Source: Polynucleobacter sp. MWH-HuK1
GTDB taxonomy: Bacteria > Pseudomonadota > Gammaproteobacteria > Burkholderiales > Burkholderiaceae
Direction: 5' to 3'
DNA: 64,000 nucleotides
Assembly: GCF_018881815.1 (NCBI RefSeq)
Contig: NZ_JACVPP010000001.1
Coordinates: 1,171,097 to 1,235,096 of the forward strand
Positions 17,530 through 25,806 of the stretch are shown piece by piece. Positions within the stretch are counted from its first letter, which is position 1; each line of letters starts with the position of its first letter. The notes below the pieces were generated by a model, which saw only the letters and a program-made list of their open reading frames with translations, did no database searches and was not told where the DNA came from. The position numbers and the translations under genes were made by a program.

Positions 17530-18260
17530 TGAAAAACAAAAATCCTTGGACAATGCGCCGTGCCCACTTCTGGGTTGGGACTATTCTTGCTTTGCCATTC
17601 CTGTTGATGGCGCTTAGTGGCATCTTTATATCCATGAGAAGTGTTACTAATATCAAGGTTCCGTTAAGTTGGTCTGGCGCTGAAAAAGTTCCTGAGCGCC
17701 TCCCTGTAATGGCTTATCTAGAGATTAGTAATGAGATAGCATGGATAGGAAACGCCCAAGGACTGCATAAGGTAAGCAATGGAAATGCCGAAGAAGTTAC
17801 TCATTTTTCAGGTCAAGAAATCATGTTTCTTGCGGCTTTGCCAAATAAACCATTGCCACTAGTGGCAACAAGAATGGCAGTATGGTCACCCACTTCCAAT
17901 GGGGAGTGGAAACCATTAATTCGTGGCAGAGTAAGGCAGCTTTCGTCCTTACCCGATGGTAGGGTGCTTGCAATTGCTGGTGGTAGAGGAGAGATGGCGG
18001 ACGGCAAGCCCATGGCAACCTTTGATGGAATGCATTGGGAGCCTTACATGCCAGTGATGAAAGCAAATCGCGATCTTCCTGCGCTTGAAAATCCTAAGAT
18101 TGCACTTCACCAGTGGATGCGTGAATTGCATTCAGGCGCTTACTTTTGGGGCAAAGGGGTTGGAGAGATGATATGGAGCAATATCTTGGGTTGGGTACTG
18201 GCAATCCTCGTGTTAACGGGCTTATGGATGTGGATTAAGACCCTTAAGCGGAATGGGTAA
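17529..18260 (+). CDS. Two-TM PepSY-like membrane protein of the copper operon
   Basis: A 243-residue inner-membrane protein with a helix at about 13-33 and another at about 213-236, separated by a large periplasmic domain. Histidines border the helices: RRAHFWVG at the first and HQWMRELHSG before the second, the arrangement of PepSY-associated TM proteins that may carry haem or metal. It overlaps the receptor gene by one base and abuts the ferredoxin gene, so all are one operon. A role in reducing or moving the imported metal across the inner membrane is plausible but unproven. Confidence 0.65.
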   Translation: MKNKNPWTMRRAHFWVGTILALPFLLMALSGIFISMRSVTNIKVPLSWSGAEKVPERLPVMAYLEISNEIAWIGNAQGLHKVSNGNAEEVTHFSGQEIMFLAALPNKPLPLVATRMAVWSPTSNGEWKPLIRGRVRQLSSLPDGRVLAIAGGRGEMADGKPMATFDGMHWEPYMPVMKANRDLPALENPKIALHQWMRELHSGAYFWGKGVGEMIWSNILGWVLAILVLTGLWMWIKTLKRNG

Positions 18261-18638
18261 GTGAAAATGATCTGTTTAATCATACTAAGCTCAATTGTTG
18301 GGTGCCTAGCCTTGGGTTTATTTGCTTATGGCATATTTACCTTGATTATTAGTGCAAGAGTCCGCCAAACAACTCGTATGAAAATCATTGAACCACTCTC
18401 TTTGTCTATTAATGGCGAAAATCTCCCAATTGAGGAGGGCGTGCTTCTAAATACGCTTTGGGCTCATTTGCCTGATGCGGATTGTAAGGAGGGTGAGTGC
18501 GGTGGTTGTCGTGTAAAGCTATTAAAGGGTGATATTGAATGGGTAAGAAATCCCATTTACCAATTGACGGATACAACCCATATCTTGCCCTGTAGTTGTA
18601 GGGCCAAAACATCCCTGGTTTGTGAGTCAGTAGCTTAA
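18261..18638 (+). CDS. Membrane-anchored [2Fe-2S] ferredoxin
   Basis: A 125-residue protein with one N-terminal membrane helix (about 5-28) followed by a plant-type ferredoxin fold. The cluster ligands are visible as C-X4-C-X2-C (CKEGECGGC, near residue 75), with a further Cys in LPCSC about 30 residues later. The GTG start directly follows the previous stop; an ATG two codons on is possible. As the last gene of the receptor operon it could feed electrons to reduction of the imported metal ion. That is inference, but a dedicated ferredoxin in such an operon is notable. Confidence 0.8.
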   Translation: MKMICLIILSSIVGCLALGLFAYGIFTLIISARVRQTTRMKIIEPLSLSINGENLPIEEGVLLNTLWAHLPDADCKEGECGGCRVKLLKGDIEWVRNPIYQLTDTTHILPCSCRAKTSLVCESVA

Positions 18639-18752
18639 TATATCTATTTTTATTTGGATCAAAGTCATAATTTTGTAACAATAAAACTCCTTATCTACTC
18701 TTAAAAATTGTGAATTAGATTAGATTGATTCTTAATCAGAAATTAAATACTT

Positions 18753-19067
18753 ATGCTAATACGAATATTTAAATTCTTATTATTTTTATTGTCTTTAATT
18801 CTTTATGCTTGTGCAAATCAGCCAGGTACTTGGGTTAAAAGTGATGTTGCGCCACTCCAATTTAATCAAGACAACTACGCCTGTCTTCAGGAGTCTCAGC
18901 AACCCTATGGATACAGTCAAGGTGGTTTTGGCTGGGGGTATGGTTGGGGTCCTGGGTGGAGTGGATATAACGGTTATTCGGGGGTGCAAACCAATCAAGA
19001 GCTTTACTCGGCCTGTATGAAGGCTCGTGGCTACAGCTGGCAGCCAGATAAAGCCCTCAGCCAGTAA
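18753..19067 (+). CDS. Small Gly/Tyr-rich lipoprotein
   Basis: A 104-residue predicted lipoprotein. The hydrophobic N-terminus ends in a lipobox LYAC with Cys at about 20. The mature part has a Gly-Trp-Tyr-rich stretch (GGFGWGYGWGPG) and two further cysteines (NYACLQ, SACMKARGY) that could form a disulfide. I do not recognise a named family. It is separated from the ferredoxin gene by 114 bp, so it may have its own promoter. Confidence 0.7.
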   Translation: MLIRIFKFLLFLLSLILYACANQPGTWVKSDVAPLQFNQDNYACLQESQQPYGYSQGGFGWGYGWGPGWSGYNGYSGVQTNQELYSACMKARGYSWQPDKALSQ

Positions 19068-19136
19068 GCTCTATTTGTATATTTGGATTGTATTTCAAAA
19101 GAATTGATGATTCAGTCGGTATTGGGAGTTGAGTAT

Positions 19137-19150
19137 TTGATGTAAGTCAA
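19137..19150 (+). promoter_or_regulatory. FNR/FixK-like box upstream of the DsrE-like gene
   Basis: TTGAT-N4-GTCAA, extended to TTTGAT/GTCAAA, centred about 63 nt before the DsrE-like start. It matches the Crp/Fnr-family half-site layout. The same sequence with a different N4 occurs at 44892-44905. Confidence 0.45.
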
Positions 19151-19206
19151 ATAGGTGATGAGTATTACCGAGAAAATTATTCGTTAAATTTAACAGGGAG
19201 TAGGAT

Positions 19207-19623
19207 ATGTTCATCAAGACTTTGAAATCAGTGTTAATCGCTTTATTAGCCGCTTTGTCACTCTCAGCTTTTGCTGGTGCGAACGATCCTTTATTTATTA
19301 ATTTATCAACTGATGAAACGCATCGTTCAACGATGGCTATTAATTTTGGCAAGCATCATTCTGCAAATGGTCATCCATTGAGCATTTTCTTGAATGACAA
19401 AGCAGTAATTTTAGGTGTGAAGGCTGGCTCAGAAAAGTTTGCTGACCAGCAAAAAGAATTATCCGAAATAATTGCTAAAGGCGGTCTCGTGATTATGTGT
19501 CCAATGTGCTTAAAACAAGCTGGTTATTCAGAATCTGATTTGATTGCTGGCGTGAAGCTCGGAAGCCCTAAGGTTACAGGTGACGCTTTATTCAAAGACG
19601 GCACTAAGACAATGAGTTGGTAA
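19207..19623 (+). CDS. Periplasmic DsrE-like protein with CPMC motif
   Basis: A 138-residue protein with a Sec signal peptide (cleavage after SAFA, about residue 22). The mature domain has the DsrE/DsrF-like alternating pattern (LFINLSTDE, HPLSIFLND, LVIMCPMCLKQAGY). The CPMC near residue 99 is at the position where DsrE-type proteins carry a functional Cys. Members of this fold handle sulfur or metals; this exported type is often beside metal or sulfur genes. It lies 23 bp before the second DUF2946 gene, so copper or thiol chemistry in the periplasm is likely. The good RBS AGGGAG supports the start. Confidence 0.75.
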   Translation: MFIKTLKSVLIALLAALSLSAFAGANDPLFINLSTDETHRSTMAINFGKHHSANGHPLSIFLNDKAVILGVKAGSEKFADQQKELSEIIAKGGLVIMCPMCLKQAGYSESDLIAGVKLGSPKVTGDALFKDGTKTMSW

Positions 19624-19646
19624 TTAGAAATGTTTGATTTCTGAAA

Positions 19647-20024
19647 ATGTATTTAATTAAGCACCGCAAACTCATCCACTGGATAGCCGCTCTGGCTATC
19701 TTGCTGGGTGCGCTTGCGCCTGCTGTTTCACAGGCTTTATCTTTGGCCAGCAATGGTCAAGGATTTGTCGTTGAGATTTGCACTACCAGCGGCACTAAGA
19801 TGACTCAGGTCATCGTGGATGAAGATTCGTCTCCATCTGCTGTCATGGCTGGTCACTGCCCATACTGCGTGGTTCAGCCGATTTATTTGTTGCCTGACAT
19901 TAGTGCGTTTGAGTTTGTGGCTCCTCAAAGCTACGCCACTCAATCGCTATCTACTTATCAACCCCCGCAGATTCTATCTGCTTGGGTTACGCTACCCTCG
20001 AGAGCGCCTCCTACTGACTCTTAA
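19647..20024 (+). CDS. DUF2946 protein, CruR-like copper-responsive leader ORF (copy 2)
   Basis: A 125-residue paralogue of the protein at 15020, sharing the IHWIAA and GALAPAVSQA segments, an EIC near residue 44, the CPYC motif near 73 and a C-terminal LPSRAPPTDS. Here both hallmarks of CruR, CXXC and RAPP, are exact. It precedes two genes of unknown function and a PCu(A)C chaperone. By analogy with CruR its translation would gate expression of those genes in response to copper. No arrest can be proven from sequence. Confidence 0.88.
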   Translation: MYLIKHRKLIHWIAALAILLGALAPAVSQALSLASNGQGFVVEICTTSGTKMTQVIVDEDSSPSAVMAGHCPYCVVQPIYLLPDISAFEFVAPQSYATQSLSTYQPPQILSAWVTLPSRAPPTDS

Positions 20025-20037
20025 CTCACTTTGTATG

Positions 20038-20052
20038 CATGGCTTTGCCATG
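20038..20052 (+). promoter_or_regulatory. Hairpin 13 nt downstream of the second DUF2946 gene
   Basis: CATGGC-TTT-GCCATG, a perfect 6-bp stem starting exactly 13 nt after the DUF2946 stop, as at 15405. It lies 52 nt before the next ATG. Confidence 0.45.
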
Positions 20053-20104
20053 TTGTTGGGCAAGAAAACTTGCCTTTGATTTGAGGTTGAAATTGGAGGT
20101 TTTA

Positions 20105-20692
20105 ATGTACGCCATTATTGAACGCCCAGAGAATGGGGCTACAGCAAAACAAATTATTACCAAGCTTTCCCAAGAGGTGCTACTGCCGGCGGAGCGGATA
20201 GAGGGGCATTACTGTGATAATCGCTTTCCATCACGCAAGCCTATTGATCGCTACTCTTGTGTAGAGTTGATTCGGTATATCTGGATCAATCAATCATCTA
20301 GGAGAGCATTTGTGGTCAAGCTCCCAAAGGATTTGCCTACTGATAATGCCTTTATCCAGGGCTTTAATGATCACTATCTAGGATATGTCCCCCAAAAGCT
20401 GGGTAGGGCACACTTAAAAGAATTGGCTGTCCTTTATAAGAAGATAAATGATATTGAGAAATATAAACGTCAATTAGGTACAGGTATCTTTGCTTTGATG
20501 GGTACTGCTGGCATGAGTGCTTTCTCTAAAAGGGAGCTGAGCAGCTTGTTATCAGAGCAAGCCAAATCCCTCAGACCGGTTTATGCCATGATTGAGGAAC
20601 GCTTGGAAGTCTTAAAGAGTGAGTTAGCTAGTAAGAAAGGCATTTTTCAACGTGGTAACTCGCATAGCTATTACGACAGGCTGGCAGCATGA
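20105..20692 (+). CDS. Unknown protein in second copper locus
   Basis: A 195-residue soluble protein that I do not recognise. The start at 20105 (MYAIIERPENGATAKQ) is chosen because GGAGG lies 4-8 nt upstream; a longer frame from 20039 would run through the hairpin region. The C-terminal half is strongly charged and probably helical (about 115-195), with no signal peptide and few cysteines. It overlaps the following membrane-protein gene by four bases (ATGA), so the two are coupled. Both may be under the DUF2946 leader control. Confidence 0.65.
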   Translation: MYAIIERPENGATAKQIITKLSQEVLLPAERIEGHYCDNRFPSRKPIDRYSCVELIRYIWINQSSRRAFVVKLPKDLPTDNAFIQGFNDHYLGYVPQKLGRAHLKELAVLYKKINDIEKYKRQLGTGIFALMGTAGMSAFSKRELSSLLSEQAKSLRPVYAMIEERLEVLKSELASKKGIFQRGNSHSYYDRLAA

Positions 20693-21003
20693 GTAAATGG
20701 TTTAGAAAGTTACCCGGTTATCAAGTCTACGAGCCGGATCTTGAGCGCAAGGTCTTGCACGAGCTTCCTCAATTTATCGTATTTGGAAGTTTGGCCTTAG
20801 CTCTGCCAAGCTTGCTCTCAAGGCTATTGCTGTCTACTAAGGCGCAAAGAATTATTGATATTTTGGTAATTAGTACGGAAATCTTCTTCTTAGCCTTGGT
20901 GCTGACCTTGGCTATTGCAGCATTTATTGTGATGCTATCTAAGGGGCCTGCTTATGTGGCTGATGCATATCCTTTAATAGACTCTGATAAACCATCGAAA
21001 TAG
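20689..21003 (+). CDS. Small two-TM protein with KGPAYVADAYP motif (copy 1)
   Basis: A 104-residue inner-membrane protein with helices at about 27-47 and 61-84 and a conserved C-terminal KGPAYVADAYP. A paralogue at 44064-44399 has the same layout, the same motif and a shared ERKVLH/ERKILH near residue 20. I do not know a named family. Coupling to the preceding gene suggests a joint job in the copper locus, while the paralogue sits beside sulfur and redox genes. Confidence 0.68.
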   Translation: MSKWFRKLPGYQVYEPDLERKVLHELPQFIVFGSLALALPSLLSRLLLSTKAQRIIDILVISTEIFFLALVLTLAIAAFIVMLSKGPAYVADAYPLIDSDKPSK

Positions 21004-21100
21004 TGATTTTTCTAAGATCGATTTAAAGTAGGACAATGTAATTTAGTAGATATTTGGCTCAATAAGAATCAGAATTTGTATTTAACTAAGGGGAGTAAGA

Positions 21101-21586
21101 ATGAAAAGTAATACTTTATTAAAAGCATTGTTGATCTCAGCAATCGGCTTTGGTTTTGGTGGCTTTGCAAATGCACAAAACGCTAAAGTTGGTAGCGTAC
21201 AAATTGAAAATGCTTATACGCGTGCTACTGTTCCTGGACAGCAAGTTGCAGGTGGCTTTATGAAGATTGAAAACAAAGGTGCTGCTGATCAATTGGTATC
21301 CGCAAGCTCACCAGTTGCTGGTGAAGTGCAATTGCACGAAATGGCGATGGATGGCAATGTTATGAAAATGCGTCAGGTTAAAGATATCGCTGTGCCTGCT
21401 GGCGGTGCTGTGGAATTAAAGCCAGGTGGCTTGCATCTCATGTTCATGAACATCAAGGCGCCATTAACCGCTGGTGAAACTGTTCCAGTCAAACTCAAAT
21501 TCGCTAAAGCAGGTGAAGTTGAAGTGAAGATGCCTGTAAATGCGATGGGTGCAGGCGCAGGTCATGGCGGAGCTATGAAGCACTAA
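21101..21586 (+). CDS. Periplasmic PCu(A)C copper chaperone
   Basis: A 161-residue protein with a signal peptide cleaved near residue 25 (GFANA-QN). The copper-site motif of the PCu(A)C/DUF461 family is visible: LHEMAMDG with MKMR ten residues on, then GGLHLMFM. These are His and Met residues that hold Cu(I) for delivery to cytochrome oxidase or other cuproproteins in the periplasm. The tail is rich in Gly, His and Met (GHGGAMKH), suggesting extra copper binding. It has its own RBS (AGGGGAG) and ends at the terminator at 21618. The presence of this gene anchors the copper interpretation of the neighbourhood. Confidence 0.92.
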   Translation: MKSNTLLKALLISAIGFGFGGFANAQNAKVGSVQIENAYTRATVPGQQVAGGFMKIENKGAADQLVSASSPVAGEVQLHEMAMDGNVMKMRQVKDIAVPAGGAVELKPGGLHLMFMNIKAPLTAGETVPVKLKFAKAGEVEVKMPVNAMGAGAGHGGAMKH

Positions 21587-21617
21587 GATTTAGATTCAGC
21601 AGCAATGCTGAGGTAAT

Positions 21618-21650
21618 AAAAAAGCCCCTAGTTTTACTTAGGGGCTTTTT
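21618..21650 (+). terminator. Bidirectional terminator between the copper chaperone and ilvD
   Basis: The stem AAAAAGCCCCTA / TAGGGGCTTTTT has an 8-nt loop and A and T runs on both sides. It serves the two convergent genes. Confidence 0.92.
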
Positions 21651-21665
21651 CTTTGGTGTAGCAAC

Positions 21666-23357
21666 TTAGATTTTTAAATCCAAGTCCGTCACCGCACCTT
21701 TGCTAGCGCTGCTCGCCAAACTTGCATATTTAGCCAATAAGCCGCGGGTATAACGTGGCTTAGGCTGTTTCCAGGCTGCGCGACGCTTTGCAATCTCGGC
21801 TTCATCTACATTAAGTTGAATCAGCAATTTGTGAGCATCGATTGTTACTGAGTCACCTTCATTGATGAGGGCAATCGTGCCGCCCACATAAGCTTCAGGA
21901 GCTACGTGGCCAACTACCATGCCCCATGTGCCACCAGAGAAACGGCCATCGGTAATAAGACCTACAGACTCGCCTAAACCTTGGCCAACGAGGGCAGATG
22001 TGGGGGCGAGCATTTCACGCATACCGGGACCGCCTTTAGGGCCTTCGTAACGAATGACAACCACGTCACCATCTTTGATCTTCTGCGCCATGATGGCTGC
22101 CATAGCATCATCTTCGGAATCAAAGACGCGTGCTGGACCAGTGATGGACGGGTTCTTCAATCCGGTAATCTTAGCAACGCAACCCTCGGGAGAGATATTT
22201 CCTTTGAGAATTGCCAAGTGACCTTGTTTATACAAAGGATTATCTAAGGTGCGAATGACTTTCTGATCAGCGCGAGGGACTGATGGCACATCTTTCAATG
22301 TTTCAGCAATGGTTTTACCAGTGATTGTCATGCAATCGCCGTGAAGCAATCCTCCATCGAGCAAAATCTTCATCACTTGTGGAATACCACCGGCTTGATG
22401 CAAATCAGTAGCTAAGTAAGTGCCAGATGGTTTCATATCCACGATTACTGGAACGCGCTTACGAATGCGTTCGAAGTCATCAATGGTCCAGTCGATTTCA
22501 GCAGCGCTAGTAATGGCCAAGAAATGCAATACCGCATTGGTAGAGCCACCAACAGCCATGATGACACTTACAGCGTTCTCAATAGACTTTTTAGTGATGA
22601 TGTCGCGTGGACGCAGGTTATTTTTGACTGCTTCAACTAAAACACGCGCTGATTCAGCTGCGCTGGCAACCTTTTCAGCATCAACGTTAGCCATCGTAGA
22701 AGAGTAGGGAAGGCTCATGCCCAGTGCTTCAAATGAAGAACTCATGGTGTTCGCTGTATACATGCCACCACAGGAGCCGCTGCCCGGACAAGCGTGCTGC
22801 TCAACGCCTTTTAAATCTTCCTCACTGAGTCGGCCAGAGGTAAATTCGCCAACTGCTTCAAATGCAGAAACAATATTGAGCTCTTTGCCTTTGTAATGGC
22901 CTGGCTTAATAGTGCCGCCATAAACATAAATACCAGGAACGTTGGTGCGAGCTAAAGCCATCATGCCACCTGGCATATTTTTATCGCAACCACCAATCAC
23001 AACTACACCGTCTTGCCAAAGGCCATTGACACAAACTTCAATACTGTCGGCAATGACTTCGCGTGAGACGAGGGAGTATTTCATACCCTCAGTACCCATA
23101 CCGATACCATCAGAAACTGTTGGCGTACCAAACAATTGTGCTTTTGCACCTGCTGCTTCGAGAGCTTCAACCGCAGCATCAGCTAATTTTTGCAAGCCAC
23201 TATTGCAAGGAGTAATGGTGGAATGCCCATTCGCAACGCCAACCATAGGCTTTACGAAATCCTTTTCTTCGTAACCCATTGCGTAATACATCGAACGATT
23301 AGGTGCGCGAGCAACCCCTTCGGTGACCATGCGCGAGCGTTCATTAAGGCGTTTCAT
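21666..23357 (-). CDS. ilvD: Dihydroxy-acid dehydratase
   Basis: Dehydrates 2,3-dihydroxy-isovalerate and its homologue to the 2-keto acids of valine, isoleucine and leucine synthesis. The 563 residues match the IlvD/Edd family. Iron-sulfur ligands are seen in GGCDKNMPG (near 123) and [16 protein letters not shown] (near 195), with the C-terminal [11 protein letters not shown] segment near 470. Length and motifs indicate the IlvD branch rather than 6-phosphogluconate dehydratase. The gene is monocistronic. Confidence 0.95.
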   Translation of the reverse strand: MKRLNERSRMVTEGVARAPNRSMYYAMGYEEKDFVKPMVGVANGHSTITPCNSGLQKLADAAVEALEAAGAKAQLFGTPTVSDGIGMGTEGMKYSLVSREVIADSIEVCVNGLWQDGVVVIGGCDKNMPGGMMALARTNVPGIYVYGGTIKPGHYKGKELNIVSAFEAVGEFTSGRLSEEDLKGVEQHACPGSGSCGGMYTANTMSSSFEALGMSLPYSSTMANVDAEKVASAAESARVLVEAVKNNLRPRDIITKKSIENAVSVIMAVGGSTNAVLHFLAITSAAEIDWTIDDFERIRKRVPVIVDMKPSGTYLATDLHQAGGIPQVMKILLDGGLLHGDCMTITGKTIAETLKDVPSVPRADQKVIRTLDNPLYKQGHLAILKGNISPEGCVAKITGLKNPSITGPARVFDSEDDAMAAIMAQKIKDGDVVVIRYEGPKGGPGMREMLAPTSALVGQGLGESVGLITDGRFSGGTWGMVVGHVAPEAYVGGTIALINEGDSVTIDAHKLLIQLNVDEAEIAKRRAAWKQPKPRYTRGLLAKYASLASSASKGAVTDLDLKI

Positions 23358-23578
23358 GCTTATTACTCCAGAAAAGGTTTGTGTCGAAAGGCTCTATTGT
23401 GCCGTGAGATCGATTTGAGGGTCCTGCCGGGGGTGGCACGTTCCCAAATTGTTGCAATGCAGTATAAATATGTCAATGAAATCATTGATTTAGGCCTAAA
23501 TATTAGCTTGATAGCTAATAGCTTACTGAAAAGCACTGCAGTACATTAGCTCAACTATTACTTTTTCCTTTGAATTCA

Positions 23579-24208
23579 ATGACTAAAGTCGGCCACATAT
23601 ACTTAATTGATGATGATGAATCCATGCGCATTTCTCTCTCCAGAATGCTGCGGGAACTTGGCTACTTAGTTGAAGACTATGCCTCTGCAACCCAGTTTCT
23701 AGAGAAGTCTGTGCCTGTATCCCCAGCAGTCATTCTGCTAGATATGCAGATGCCTGATATGACAGGCTTAGATTTGCAGGACAGGCTTCTCAAGTTCGGA
23801 CGCAAGACCCCTATCATCTTTGTTAGCGGCCAAAGCCACCCCCATCAAATTGTTCAGGGACTCAAGAAGGGGGCGGTCGATTTCTTATTTAAGCCATTTA
23901 ACCTTGAAGAGCTTTTAAAAGCGGTTGCAGAAGCAATTGACTTTGACAGTCGCCAGCTTAAGCGCGTTTCTTTAGATGTTGAGGCTAAAAAGGATTATGA
24001 AAGCCTGACCCCGAGAGAGCGTGAAGTGTGTGGATGGCTTGTAAAGGGCCTTTTAAACAAGGATATTGCGGTAAAACTAGGAACAACCGATGCCACGATT
24101 AAGGTTCACAAGGCAAGAGTGATGGATAAAATGCATGCCGATTCAGTTCAGGTTTTAGTGAAGAAATATCTCGAGTCCAATCTTGAAAACCACCCTTTAA
24201 ATAATTAG
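23579..24208 (+). CDS. Orphan FixJ/NarL-type response regulator
   Basis: A 209-residue two-domain regulator. The receiver domain (about 5-120) shows the acidic pocket (LIDDDES), the phospho-acceptor region ILLDMQMPD near 58 and the Thr/Ser and Lys signature (FVSGQS, FKPF). The C-terminal LuxR-type helix-turn-helix (about 140-200) starts LTPREREV. No histidine kinase is adjacent, so the partner must be elsewhere. The ATG at 23579 is preferred; a TTG three codons upstream is possible. Neither has a clear RBS. Confidence 0.88.
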   Translation: MTKVGHIYLIDDDESMRISLSRMLRELGYLVEDYASATQFLEKSVPVSPAVILLDMQMPDMTGLDLQDRLLKFGRKTPIIFVSGQSHPHQIVQGLKKGAVDFLFKPFNLEELLKAVAEAIDFDSRQLKRVSLDVEAKKDYESLTPREREVCGWLVKGLLNKDIAVKLGTTDATIKVHKARVMDKMHADSVQVLVKKYLESNLENHPLNN

Positions 24209-24286
24209 CTTGGCAGCTAATTACCCTTGCACCATTTTGGTATTAGTATCAATCTTGTTACTTCCATATAAGGTAGTTGCCGCGTA

Positions 24287-25336
24287 GTGAATAAATCAGA
24301 AAAACTTCCAGAGATTCGTAAAGAAGCTTTTACTAAGGCTAGAGAAAGCCTTGGTCTAAGCACGAAGGATTTATCTGGAATGGCTTGCCTATCTGCTCGT
24401 CAAATTGAGCAGATTGAGAATGGTGAGAGTAGTAGTTTTTATGGTGCTCAAATTAAATTCACGGCAGCAAAAAAAGTTGCTGGTTTATTAAAACTCACCC
24501 CAGAAGAAGCATTTGATTTTTCTGGAGTAGCGCAACCCATTAAACCAGTTGAAGTGGAAGAAAAATTGCAGGAGGAGACAAAAGCCTCTGCAGTAGAAAA
24601 AAATGCAAAGCCTGAAAAGTCAAAAGAATCTATAGAAGAGAAAGATGCCACTCCGCTAGCCAAAGCTGCAGAGTCTAAAACCGAAAAGAATGATGCGAAA
24701 AAAATAACGCCAAGCGTTGTTGATTACAGCGTGAAGTCAAAAGCATCCGTAGATCCAAAAAAGAAAATCATTCTGTTGTTAGCAATTGCTGCAGCCGTAA
24801 TTTTTTCCTTGGTCAACTTACGTCCGCTCTTCTTCCCTGAGTCAGTCAAAGAAGAGGTGGTTCTTGTTCAAGAAGTTGCACCAGAGACGCCGCCAGCAAG
24901 CGTGCCTGCTGAGCAAGCGCCAGCCGCCCAACCTGCAGCTGCTGTTCCTGCTCCTGCTCCGTCTACTCAGTCTGTTGCTGCAGTCGTTACAGCTGAGTGC
25001 CCACTTGCCGATGCTTCGGCTCTCAATTACAAACCAGACGCACCTAAAAAGGCGGGTGACATGGTGTATTTGCAATCCAAGACAGCGCAAACGGTTTGTG
25101 TGGTAGATGCTGCCGGTAAAACTCAAAACAAAATGCTTGAGCCTGGAGTTGGGGCTAGCGTCTATGGCAAGCCACCATTCAAGGTCTTAACGGGCGGCTT
25201 GAATCAAATAGATTTGTATTACCAAGGTGCAAAGGTGCGCACTGGCAATACGAGCAGCAAGACCATTATTTTGGAGCCAGCTGAGATTGTTCAGTCTGTC
25301 GTTCCAGCAACTTCCACAGATTCTCAATTACGTTAA
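24287..25336 (+). CDS. RodZ-like helix-turn-helix membrane protein
   Basis: A 349-residue protein with an N-terminal Cro/C1-type HTH (about 12-75, ESLGLSTKDLSGMACLSARQ), a charged Ala/Glu/Lys-rich linker, one membrane helix at about 162-182, a Pro/Ala-rich periplasmic stretch (about 200-240) and a C-terminal DUF4115-like beta domain (GKPPFKVLTGG). This is the layout of RodZ, which links MreB to the cell wall machinery. rodZ usually neighbours ispG, absent here, so the orthology is uncertain. The start is GTG. Confidence 0.75.
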   Translation: MNKSEKLPEIRKEAFTKARESLGLSTKDLSGMACLSARQIEQIENGESSSFYGAQIKFTAAKKVAGLLKLTPEEAFDFSGVAQPIKPVEVEEKLQEETKASAVEKNAKPEKSKESIEEKDATPLAKAAESKTEKNDAKKITPSVVDYSVKSKASVDPKKKIILLLAIAAAVIFSLVNLRPLFFPESVKEEVVLVQEVAPETPPASVPAEQAPAAQPAAAVPAPAPSTQSVAAVVTAECPLADASALNYKPDAPKKAGDMVYLQSKTAQTVCVVDAAGKTQNKMLEPGVGASVYGKPPFKVLTGGLNQIDLYYQGAKVRTGNTSSKTIILEPAEIVQSVVPATSTDSQLR

Positions 25337-25343
25337 TCCAAAT

Positions 25344-25373
25344 AAAAACAGCGGCTAATTAAGCCGCTGTTTT
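25344..25373. terminator. Bidirectional terminator between the rodZ-like gene and glnB
   Basis: The stem AAAACAGCGGCT / AGCCGCTGTTTT has a short TAATTA-type loop between convergent genes, with A and T runs on both sides. Confidence 0.9.
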
Positions 25374-25395
25374 GAGTAAAGCATTAAAGCGATCG

Positions 25396-25734
<339 letters not shown>

Positions 25735-25806
25735 TTATTCCCCCTAATGCAGTAATCATACCTAGAACTTCAATGGCTTGCCAAAAAATGCCTATTTTCT
25801 GGACGT

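Noticed and set aside
20039-20104. Longer N-terminus for the unknown gene at 20105
   Set aside because: It would translate the hairpin and the RBS region; the ATG at 20105 has a proper GGAGG.
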